64,000 nt of DNA from CAZZDK01 sp964652235 (GTDB taxonomy: Bacteria > Pseudomonadota > Alphaproteobacteria > UBA9219), in assembly GCA_964652235.1 (NCBI GenBank), contig CAZZDK010000009.1:1-64000 (forward strand), written 5' to 3'. Shown here one piece after another: positions 57,609-64,000 of this stretch (position 1 is the first letter of the stretch; each line of letters starts with the position of its first letter). Below the pieces are notes generated by a model, which was not told the DNA's origin, ran no database searches, and saw nothing but the letters and a program-made list of their open reading frames with translations. The translations under genes were made by a program, and so were the position numbers.

Positions 57609-58474
57609 GCGTCCGTCCCCGTTTGTTTCATGCTTATTTTGATCCCTTCGCTTCGCAATTCCTCACGGCGCAAAACCTCGCTCGCCAAATGCAGATAGGC
57701 GTTGCTGCCCGAACATTTCAGGTCGTAAAGCAAAACCGGTTTCCCGTGGGACGGCGCCTCGGAAACACGCACATTGCGCGGAATGGACGTCTCATAAACT
57801 AAGTCGCCGAAAAAGGCGCGAACGTCTTGAGCGACAGCGTCCGACAAGCTATTGCGTTTATCGAACATGGTAAGCACAACACCTTGTATTTCTAGCGAGG
57901 GATTGAATCGTGCCCGAACCGCGTCGATCGTCTGCAAAAGGCTGCTCATGCCCTCCAGCGCATAGAACTCGACCTGCAAGGGCACGAGCAATCCGTCCGC
58001 CGCCACCAGTGCGTTGAGCGTAATGAGGTTGAGCGAGGGCGGACAGTCGATCAAAATAAAATCGTAATCCTTGGCGCTGCGCTCCAACGCGTCGCGCATA
58101 CGGGATTCGCGGCGCTCGGTATTGACAAGCTGAATTTCCGCGCCCGCAAGGTCCGCCGACGAGGTGATGATCGAAAGATTGGGAATGGGCGTCGCGCGAA
58201 CCACGTCTTCGACGGACAGGCCGTCGAACATCAATTCATAAGCCCCCGCGCCGCGCTCGGCGCGGGAAATGCCGAACCCCGTCGAAGCGTTGCCCTGCGG
58301 GTCGGCGTCCACGATCAAAACGCGCTTGCCGACCGCCGCCATGGCGGTGGCGAGATTCACGGCGGTGGTGGTTTTGCCCACGCCGCCTTTCTGGTTCACG
58401 ATGGCGATGACGCGGCACCCGCAGGCGTAGCCGCCGGAGGGGGGAGGATTATTTATGTTTTCGTTTGGCGTCAT
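57605..58474 (-). CDS. parA: Chromosome partition ATPase ParA
   Basis: This 289-residue ATPase has the deviant Walker A KGGVGKTTT (29-37), VLIVDADPQGNAS, Walker B-like DFILIDCPPSLNL and GVVLTMFDKRNSLS. The N-terminal extension of ~20 residues (PPPSGGYACGC) is short, typical of chromosomal ParA. It forms gradients on nucleoid DNA that move ParB-parS complexes. It lies 92 bases downstream of rsmG, in the conserved mnmG-rsmG-parA-parB order. Confidence 0.96.
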   Translation of the reverse strand: MTPNENINNPPPSGGYACGCRVIAIVNQKGGVGKTTTAVNLATAMAAVGKRVLIVDADPQGNASTGFGISRAERGAGAYELMFDGLSVEDVVRATPIPNLSIITSSADLAGAEIQLVNTERRESRMRDALERSAKDYDFILIDCPPSLNLITLNALVAADGLLVPLQVEFYALEGMSSLLQTIDAVRARFNPSLEIQGVVLTMFDKRNSLSDAVAQDVRAFFGDLVYETSIPRNVRVSEAPSHGKPVLLYDLKCSGSNAYLHLASEVLRREELRSEGIKISMKQTGTDA

Positions 58475-58566
58475 GCCGAACCTTTATGCGCGGGGAATTG
58501 GAGAATCCCCAATGCTGCTTGACTTCACTCGCTCCGCGCCTCGCGTTTCGTTTGCCGGACTTCGCC

Positions 58567-59268
58567 TTAGTCTTTTAAGCCTTTATTCCGTCCGGCGAAC
58601 GAACCGCTCCTCGCGACCGCTCGTGACCTAAACGAATTTCCTTTTCGCACCCTCTGTCTTAGATCACGAATAAGCAAAACCGCCCCGGACGGGTCGGTCC
58701 GGCTCTCTCTTTTTTCCGCGCTGAATGTCCAATATTTACGCGCCTCTGTCAATTCCGCATCGGCCTTTTGGCCCTTCAAAAACAAACAAACCCCGTCCGA
58801 CTTCAAAAAAGGCTTGGCCAAGGATAAAAGCTCGGCCAAAGGGGCCACAGCCCGCGCCGTCACGACATCGGCCCTTAAATTCCTGATTTTTTCCGCCCTC
58901 TCTTGATGAACCGTGACGTTCGGGGCCAGTTCGGCGGCCACTTTTTCCAAAAACCTGGCCTTTTTGCCGATACTTTCTATGAGGTGAACCTCTAAACCCC
59001 CCATGATGGCCAAAACCAGACCCGGAAAACCTGCCCCGCTGCCCAGATCGACCAGACAGGTTGTTTCCCGTGGTAAAAGGGCGAAAAGTTGGGCCGAATC
59101 CCAAAAATGCCTTTTCCAAAGATCCGGAATCGTGCTGGCGGCCACGAGGTTGATTTTTTCGTTCTCTTCAACCAAAAGCGTCGCGTAACGTTCTAATTTT
59201 ATTCGCGTTTCACGAGGAACTTGATTTTCCTCGAAAAATTTTTCTTTGTTTTGAGTGGGTTGCGCCAT
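58567..59268 (-). CDS. rsmG: 16S rRNA (guanine527-N7)-methyltransferase RsmG
   Basis: This 233-residue enzyme methylates G527 of 16S rRNA. LVEENEKINLVAASTIPDLWKRHFWDSAQL precedes the SAM motif LVDLGSGAGFPGLVLAI; VTARAVAPLAELLSLAKPFL follows. A C-terminal basic extension of ~25 residues (LRQRVRKGNSFRSRAVARS) exceeds the usual family length of about 205-215. It starts one base after the mnmG stop and carries a parS-like sequence in its first codons. Confidence 0.93.
   Translation of the reverse strand: MAQPTQNKEKFFEENQVPRETRIKLERYATLLVEENEKINLVAASTIPDLWKRHFWDSAQLFALLPRETTCLVDLGSGAGFPGLVLAIMGGLEVHLIESIGKKARFLEKVAAELAPNVTVHQERAEKIRNLRADVVTARAVAPLAELLSLAKPFLKSDGVCLFLKGQKADAELTEARKYWTFSAEKRESRTDPSGAVLLIRDLRQRVRKGNSFRSRAVARSGSFAGRNKGLKD
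59206..59221 (-). other. Candidate parS site inside rsmG
   Basis: On the minus strand the bases read AGTTCCTCGTGAAACG. Against the parS form TGTTCCACGTGAAACA 13 of 16 match, with one mismatch in the inner 14. It lies about 1.6 kb from parB, where alphaproteobacterial parS sites are expected. It is a coding sequence for VPRETR, so chance is possible. Confidence 0.5.
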
Positions 59269-59269
59269 G

Positions 59270-61123
59270 TCAGCGTCTCTTGGCGTAACGCAAAAGAGCG
59301 ATGGTCGCGGCAGGCGTCACGCCGGGAATTCGGGCCGCCGCGCCGAGGGTTTCCGGCTTGATTTGCTTGAGTTTTTGGCGAATTTCGTTCGACAGACTGC
59401 CCACGGAATCGTAATCCAGATCAGCGGGCAGAATTAGGTTTTCGTCCCGCCGGAAAGCCTTAATGTCCGATTCCTGCCTTTCCTTATAGCCTTCATAGGC
59501 ATTTTCGATCCGCATTTGCTCGAAAATCGCCGCCTCTATAGCGCCGATTTCCGGCCAAAGGGTCGAAAGATTCTCAAAAGTCGTTTCCGGATAAGCCAAA
59601 AGCTGCGCGGCGGTACGGCGCAGGCCGTCCTGATTCACGCGAAACCCCGCCTTGGCCAGTTCGGACGGCGAAGCCGTCAGATTTGATAAAAGAAGGCGGG
59701 CTTTTTCCAGTTTTTCCTTTTTGGCCTGAAAGGCCCTTTTTCTCGCCTCGCCGACGCACCCGATGGCGATCCCTTTATCCGTCAGGCGCTGATCGGCATT
59801 GTCGGCCCGAAGAGTCAGGCGATATTCCGCCCGCGAAGTGAACATCCGGTAAGGCTCGTTCGTGCCTTTGGTGATCAGATCGTCGATCATCACGCCGATA
59901 TAGGCCTCGTCGCGCCCAAAGCTCACCGGCGGCGATCCTGCAAGCTTCAGGGCGGCGTTCAGGCCCGCCACCAGGCCTTGCGCCGCCGCTTCTTCATAGC
60001 CCGTCGTGGCGTTGATCTGCCCGGCGAAGTAAAGACCCGGCACAAGCTTGGTTTCCAGCGTCGCGCGCAAGCCGCGCGGATCGCAAAAATCGTACTCTAC
60101 GGCATAGCCGTGGCGCAAAATCCGAACCTCTTCCAGGCCCGGAATGGAGTGGATCATAGCGTCCTGCACGTCGCGGGGCAGGGAGGTTGAGATGCCGTTG
60201 GGATAAACGGTGTCGTCATTCAGTCCCTCAGGCTCCAGGAAAATCTGGTGCCGCTCGCGACCCGCGAAACGCACGATTTTATCTTCGATGGAGGGGCAAT
60301 AGCGCGGTCCGATGCCCTGAATTTGGCCCGAAAAAAGAGGAGCGCGATGAAAGTTCGCGCGGATAATCTCATGCGTTTGCGGCGTGGTATGCGTGATGGC
60401 GCAGGCGATTTGCGGGTTTGTAACGGCCTCCGTTAGCGTCGAAAAAGGTTCCGGTGGAACGTCGCCTTCCTGCCGCGCCAGATCCTTCCATTTGATGGTA
60501 TTCCCATCGAGCCGCGCGGGCGTGCCCGTCTTAAGCCGCCCAAGCTCAAAGCCCAATGATTTCAAAGAATTAGACAGACCCACCGACGGCGGCTCGCCGA
60601 TCCTTCCGCCGACGATCTTTTCCTCGCCGATATGCATGAGCCCGTTCAAAAACGTGCCCGTGGTGACGATGGCGGCGCGGCCCCGAAAAGAAACGCCGTC
60701 CGCGCCGATGACGGTAAAAAAGCTGTTTTCGTCGCGTTCCAGCGCCTCGACCCGCATCGCGCGAAGCGTTAGGTTCGGCTGTTTTTCGAGCGCTTCGCGC
60801 ATGAACTTGCGATAAAGCTGGCGGTCCGCCTGGCAGCGCGGGCCGCGCACCGCCGGACCTTTGCTGCGATTGAGGACGCGGAATTGAATGCCCGCCGCGT
60901 CGGCCACGCGGCCCATCAGCCCGTCGAGCGCGTCGATCTCACGCACCATCTGTCCCTTGCCGAGACCGCCGATGGCCGGATTGCAAGACATTTCGCCCAA
61001 GGTTTCGAGGGAAAGCGTGGCTAAAAGGGTCTTGGCTCCCAGCCGCGCGGACGCGGCGGCGGCCTCGGCGCCCGCATGGCCGCCGCCGATCACGATGACA
61101 TCGAAAGTTTCCTGAACGCCCAT
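59270..61123 (-). CDS. mnmG: tRNA uridine modification enzyme MnmG
   Basis: This 617-residue FAD enzyme starts at 61123 (MGVQETFDVIVIGGGHAGAEAA); an upstream extension to 61270 is rejected. The FAD motif GGGHAGAEAA, CNPAIGGLGKGQMVREIDALDG, GTFLNGLMHIGE, ARYCPSIEDKIVRF-like (PRYCPSIEDKIVRFA) and GYEEAAAQGLVAGLNAAL are all present. With MnmE it makes the cmnm5 group at the wobble U34 of some tRNAs. Length is normal. Confidence 0.96.
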   Translation of the reverse strand: MGVQETFDVIVIGGGHAGAEAAAASARLGAKTLLATLSLETLGEMSCNPAIGGLGKGQMVREIDALDGLMGRVADAAGIQFRVLNRSKGPAVRGPRCQADRQLYRKFMREALEKQPNLTLRAMRVEALERDENSFFTVIGADGVSFRGRAAIVTTGTFLNGLMHIGEEKIVGGRIGEPPSVGLSNSLKSLGFELGRLKTGTPARLDGNTIKWKDLARQEGDVPPEPFSTLTEAVTNPQIACAITHTTPQTHEIIRANFHRAPLFSGQIQGIGPRYCPSIEDKIVRFAGRERHQIFLEPEGLNDDTVYPNGISTSLPRDVQDAMIHSIPGLEEVRILRHGYAVEYDFCDPRGLRATLETKLVPGLYFAGQINATTGYEEAAAQGLVAGLNAALKLAGSPPVSFGRDEAYIGVMIDDLITKGTNEPYRMFTSRAEYRLTLRADNADQRLTDKGIAIGCVGEARKRAFQAKKEKLEKARLLLSNLTASPSELAKAGFRVNQDGLRRTAAQLLAYPETTFENLSTLWPEIGAIEAAIFEQMRIENAYEGYKERQESDIKAFRRDENLILPADLDYDSVGSLSNEIRQKLKQIKPETLGAAARIPGVTPAATIALLRYAKRR

Positions 61124-61268
61124 CTTTTCCTGCTTTTCCGGAGCCGAAAGGGTATAGAGCGGAAAAGGGGGTGAAAGCAAATGGGGAGTGAGGGGCTGGA
61201 CTTCGCGGAGAGGCTTGGTCCTTTTTGAAAAAGAGCGGTTATCCGGTTTGGCGCGAAAGGGGCGTTTC

Positions 61269-61895
61269 ATGAAATTTCTTGTCGAGGAAGCGCTGCGAGA
61301 GAAAAGCGCCGTCTGTCGAAAGATATTGGGCCTTTTGCCGCAATGGTTCGAGCTTCCTGAAGCCAGGAAACGCTATATTCAAGGCGTAGAGACAAAACCC
61401 ATGTTTTGTTGTCGCCTGAACGAAACAAAAGAGATTGTCGGCTTTCTTTCTCTGCATGACACATCGGATTCTGCCGCAGAAATATACGTTATGGGGGTCA
61501 TGCCCGATTATCATCATCAAGGCATCGGCACCGCTCTTGTGGAAGCGGCTTCGTCTTATGCCGCCGAAATGGGGCGTGTTTATTTAACCGTGAAAACTCT
61601 GTCCCCGGAACATCCCGATCCTCATTATGCCGTCACGCGACGTTTTTATGAAAAAGTCGGATTCATGCCACTTGAAACATTTCCGACCCTATGGGGGCCG
61701 GAAAATCCGTGCCTTCTGATGAGAAAGATTCTGCGCGAGGGACAGGTTCCTCCCGGTCCCAAAAAACGGCGGAAAATAACAAGGACCCCCTGCAACGCCC
61801 CTGGATTGCCACGGCGCTTCGCGCCTCGCAACGACAGAAATGGGTGGGGGGAGCGGGTTTTACAGTTCTTCACTTCCCTATACAAAACTCGCTGA
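61269..61895 (+). CDS. GNAT acetyltransferase with repeat-derived tail
   Basis: This 208-residue protein starts at the ATG at 61269 (GAAAGGGG eight bases upstream). The GNAT domain spans about 1-155 with FCCRLNETKEIVGFLSLHD, IYVMGVMPDYHHQGIGTALVEAASSYA (the CoA loop HHQGIGT), VTRRFYEKVGFM and ending NPCLLMRKIL. The last ~45 residues (PPGPKKRRKI and LPRRFAPRNDRNGW) are translated from a dispersed palindromic repeat and read as non-conserved. The tail overlaps mnmE by 26 bases. The substrate is unknown. Confidence 0.82.
   Translation: MKFLVEEALREKSAVCRKILGLLPQWFELPEARKRYIQGVETKPMFCCRLNETKEIVGFLSLHDTSDSAAEIYVMGVMPDYHHQGIGTALVEAASSYAAEMGRVYLTVKTLSPEHPDPHYAVTRRFYEKVGFMPLETFPTLWGPENPCLLMRKILREGQVPPGPKKRRKITRTPCNAPGLPRRFAPRNDRNGWGERVLQFFTSLYKTR
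61801..61836. repeat. Dispersed palindromic repeat (REP-like)
   Basis: CTGGATTGCCACGGCGCTTC followed by GCGCCTCGCAACGACA forms a hairpin: stem GGCGC / GCGCC around TTC with an outer TTGC / GCAA. This is the spelling of a well-known bacterial repeat (read on the other strand GTCGTTGCGAGGCGCGAAGC...), found in many copies in diverse genomes. Here it is translated as the C-terminal tail of the acetyltransferase. This is the only copy I noticed in the window. Confidence 0.65.
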
Positions 61896-63204
61896 AGATG
61901 ACGTCGAGGAGGTCTTCGACGTCCACGCGGCCCGTGATGCGGCCCAAAGAGCGCAGGGCCAGGCGTAAATCTTCCGCGCAGAGCTCCGCGCCGTCCGCGA
62001 TCAATGCGCGGCGCAGATGGGAAAGCGTTTCCTCCAGCGCCGTGCGGTGGCGTTGGCGCGTGAGGGCGGGGGCGGCTTCGCCCACGAAGCGGCGGTCGAT
62101 TTCCTCGATGAGCCGCGCGGTCAGCGCGGCAAGGCCGTCGCCCGTCGTGTTGGAAACAAGGCTGGCGCCGGAAGCCAGGATTTCAGCCTTTTTCGCCTCG
62201 GCCAGCGCGTCTTTGCGCGTGACGACGACCAGCGCGTTTTCGTCTTCCAGCGCCGCCGTTTCCGCGTCTTTTTCGGGCCAGCGCGTTCCGTCAAACAAAA
62301 GCAGCTTGAAATCCGCCTGCTCAGCCCGCGCTCGCGCGCGGCGCACGCCTTCGGTTTCGATCACGTCTTTCGTCTCGCGCAGCCCCGCCGTGTCCACAAG
62401 CGTCACGGGATAGCCGCCCAAATCCAAATGCACCTCGATCGCGTCGCGCGTCGTGCCGGGCGTTTCCGCGACAATGGCGGCTTCGCGCTTCGAAAGGGCG
62501 TTGAGCAAGCTTGATTTCCCCGCGTTCGGCGCGCCCAAAAGGGCCACGAAAAAGCCTTCGCGAATTTTCTCCCCGCGGCGGGCATCGTTCAAATGCGCGG
62601 CGATTTCCTTTTCCAAAAGCCGCGCGGCCTCCAGTCTCTCGGCTGCGATTTCCGGCGGCAACTCTTCGTCGGCAAAGTCGATTTCAGCTTCGATAAAAGC
62701 CAACGCTTTTTTAAGCCGCTCCGCCCAGTCCCCGTAAAGACGGCCCAAAGCACCGTCCATCTGCCGCAAAGCCTGGCGGCGCTGTGCCGTCGTTTCCGCG
62801 TCGATAAGGTCGGCCAGGCCTTCCGCTTCGGTCAAATCCATCTTGCCGTTTTCAAAGGCGCGGCGCGTATATTCGCCCGGCTCGGCAGGCCTAAAATCGT
62901 CGAGGGAACACAAAGCAGCCAGCGCCGCAGCCACCGTCGCCCGCCCGCCATGCAGGTGAAGCTCGGCCATGTCCTCGCCCGTAAAACTACGCGGCGCGGG
63001 GAACCAGAGGACCAGCGCCCGGTCGATTAGTTCGCCCGTTTTCGGGTCTTTCAGGGCGCGAAGGACGGCTCGGCGCGGCTCCGGCGGCTCGGCCTGGCGG
63101 CAAATTTCGGGGAAAACCGCCCGCGCATCGGGACCGGACACGCGCAAAACCGCCACGCCCGAACGGCCCGGCGCGGAAGCGAGCGCGACGATCGTTTTCT
63201 TCAT
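61870..63204 (-). CDS. mnmE: tRNA modification GTPase MnmE
   Basis: This 444-residue protein has the N-terminal tetrahydrofolate-binding domain (TIVALASAPGRSGVAVLRVSGP, ELHLHGGRATVAAALAAL, GEYTRRAFENGKMDLTEAEGLADLI). The G domain has LLGAPNAGKSSLLNALSKREAAIV, PGTTRDAIEV (switch), VDTAGLRET. The C-terminal CIGK motif holds Cys441. It acts with MnmG on U34. It overlaps the downstream acetyltransferase end convergently by 26 bases and the small gene at 63201 by four. Confidence 0.96.
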   Translation of the reverse strand: MKKTIVALASAPGRSGVAVLRVSGPDARAVFPEICRQAEPPEPRRAVLRALKDPKTGELIDRALVLWFPAPRSFTGEDMAELHLHGGRATVAAALAALCSLDDFRPAEPGEYTRRAFENGKMDLTEAEGLADLIDAETTAQRRQALRQMDGALGRLYGDWAERLKKALAFIEAEIDFADEELPPEIAAERLEAARLLEKEIAAHLNDARRGEKIREGFFVALLGAPNAGKSSLLNALSKREAAIVAETPGTTRDAIEVHLDLGGYPVTLVDTAGLRETKDVIETEGVRRARARAEQADFKLLLFDGTRWPEKDAETAALEDENALVVVTRKDALAEAKKAEILASGASLVSNTTGDGLAALTARLIEEIDRRFVGEAAPALTRQRHRTALEETLSHLRRALIADGAELCAEDLRLALRSLGRITGRVDVEDLLDVIFSEFCIGK

Positions 63205-63488
63205 GCTTTCTTGTCGTTCAGCGTCATCATGGCCCCGGTCGTGCCGACCACGCCGGAAACCATCTGTTGCAACTGGCCCCAGAACATTTTCTGCAACTGG
63301 TCCGCGCCCTGTATGCCGGCGGGCAGCCAGGTTTTGACCAGGCTTTCCGGGCTCATGGCCTGGATGTTCTGGCGCAGGCGGGCTTCAAGCTCGGCCATCA
63401 GGGCTTCCTGCATGGGCTTCACGTCAGGCAGGCCCATGAAAGTCCGCGCCTCTTCGGGCGTGCATTCGACGTTGATGGTAACTTTCAT
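63201..63488 (-). CDS. Small conserved alphaproteobacterial protein
   Basis: This 95-residue protein reads MKVTINVECTPEEARTFMGL, then PDVKPMQEALMAELEARLRQ and a C-terminal region WLPAGIQGADQLQKMFWGQL. It belongs to a small family next to mnmE in many alphaproteobacteria, annotated, I believe, as DUF6489. No function is known. The start overlaps nothing, and its stop overlaps the mnmE start as ATGA, so the pair is coupled. Confidence 0.82.
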   Translation of the reverse strand: MKVTINVECTPEEARTFMGLPDVKPMQEALMAELEARLRQNIQAMSPESLVKTWLPAGIQGADQLQKMFWGQLQQMVSGVVGTTGAMMTLNDKKA

Positions 63489-63592
63489 GAAGCGGCCTTT
63501 CGAAAAGAGGGCGGGAGCGGCATTTTAGAAGGCCGGGGGGACGGGAGCAAGATGAATTGTCTTGCACGACGCTTGCCGTTAGTCTCCTCTCC

Positions 63593-64000
63593 ATGAAAAA
63601 AACCCTTTCCTTTTTCATTCCCTTCGCCCTTCTCCTTCTCGCCCAGGCCGGGTTCGTCGCGTTGTTCCTTTTCAAGGAAAAGGCCCTCCCCTTTTGGGAT
63701 TACGCCATGTATGCCGATATGGCGCAAAGCTGGTTTTCGCAAAGCGATCCGTTTCGATCTTTCTGGCAAAGCTTCGATGAAAATTACAATCTGCTTTTCG
63801 CCCTGCCTTCTTTTCTGACTTTCTCCCTTTTCGGGCCGTCGCGTCTCGTTTTCATCGAAACCAACTTTTTCTTTTTCGCGGCGCAGGAAGCGGCTCTGGC
63901 CTTTTGCCTTGTTTCCCTGTTCGGTTTTTCCTGGAGAAAAGCTCTTTGGTGGGCCTTCGGCCTTTGTTCCCTTCTGCCGTTTTTCTGGCACCCGCTTCTT
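63593..64000 (+). CDS. Polytopic membrane glycosyltransferase-like protein (partial)
   Basis: The first 136 residues run off the window edge. Start ATG at 63593: MKKTLSFFIPFALLLLAQAG, then FVALFLFKEKALPFWDYAMY with the Asp of the first periplasmic loop, DMAQSWFSQSDPF, and two further hydrophobic segments. The layout resembles family 39 (ArnT/PMT-like) glycosyltransferases, where an acidic residue after the first helix is catalytic. It is divergent from the gene at 63201. The ribosome-binding site is weak. Family assignment is tentative. Confidence 0.55.
   Translation, partial: MKKTLSFFIPFALLLLAQAGFVALFLFKEKALPFWDYAMYADMAQSWFSQSDPFRSFWQSFDENYNLLFALPSFLTFSLFGPSRLVFIETNFFFFAAQEAALAFCLVSLFGFSWRKALWWAFGLCSLLPFFWHPLL

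Noticed and set aside
58475..58566. Replication origin near parA
   Set aside because: I found no DnaA box (TTATCCACA) or AT-rich iteron run near parA or mnmE.
1..64000. CRISPR array
   Set aside because: No evenly spaced short direct repeats were seen anywhere; the repeats found are a single diverged pair and one 25-base pair.

Overview
The window looks like one chromosomal stretch of an alphaproteobacterium. Evidence: the parA-parB-rsmG-mnmG-mnmE block, the Tim44-MltA-Smr run, RNase PH next to RdgB, a complete suf operon led by an Rrf2-type regulator, and compact GC-rich coding with many ATGA stop/start overlaps. Genus cannot be set from the sequence. Chromosomal Dot/Icm (type IVB secretion) genes narrow the field to lineages that carry such a system. 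The window holds no rRNA, CRISPR array, complete insertion sequence or intact tRNA.

Layout. Bases 1 to about 4040 are an AT-richer accessory island. It ends at the 3' half of a tRNA-Arg(CCT) gene (3991-4040), the usual scar of a tRNA-targeted integration; an 80-base diverged copy of the flanking sequence lies 3,600 bases upstream (431-510 and 4031-4110). Inside is a tight five-gene operon: a winged-helix protein, three tiny helix-turn-helix proteins and a winged-helix/CHAT caspase-like protease. Just outside the scar lies a fragment of an Mrr-type restriction nuclease. Bases 4.4-9 kb hold a Cache histidine kinase, a small lipoprotein and the divergent zinc uptake genes znuA / (29-residue ORF)-znuC-znuB around a Zur-like palindrome. 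Bases 9.1-14.6 kb hold dotA and the tsaD-gpsA pair. Bases 14.7-25.1 kb hold small unknown genes, a FlgC-like rod protein, a membrane-anchored SNase-like protein, gatB, a yggS-VOC-ybaK operon, a secreted unknown and gyrB. Bases 25.1-33.6 kb begin with a hairpin-array element between 25-base direct repeats, followed on the minus strand by icmB/dotO, dotM, an unknown membrane protein, dotL and a glycosyltransferase whose start overlaps the dotL stop.

Bases 33.9-43.5 kb carry comM, a chemoreceptor, hemerythrin, DUF924, a small unknown, an M15/DUF882 peptidase with an OmpR-type regulator, an Ala/Ser-rich unknown, a PagL-like lipid A deacylase and pepN. Bases 43.5-50 kb are the suf operon (regulator-sufB-sufC-HAD phosphatase-sufD-sufS-sufU-sufT). 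Bases 50-63.5 kb carry hemW-rdgB-rph, two small genes, hinT, smr-mltA-tim44, a C39-like cysteine peptidase, parB-parA-rsmG-mnmG, a GNAT acetyltransferase extended through a dispersed palindromic repeat, mnmE and a small conserved gene. The window ends inside a membrane glycosyltransferase-like gene.

Best candidates for something new: the HTH/HTH/HTH/CHAT-protease operon in the island; the four-hairpin element downstream of gyrB; and the split, partial Dot/Icm system with a translationally coupled glycosyltransferase and a compositionally mosaic DotA. All functions are inferred from sequence reading alone; no database search was run.
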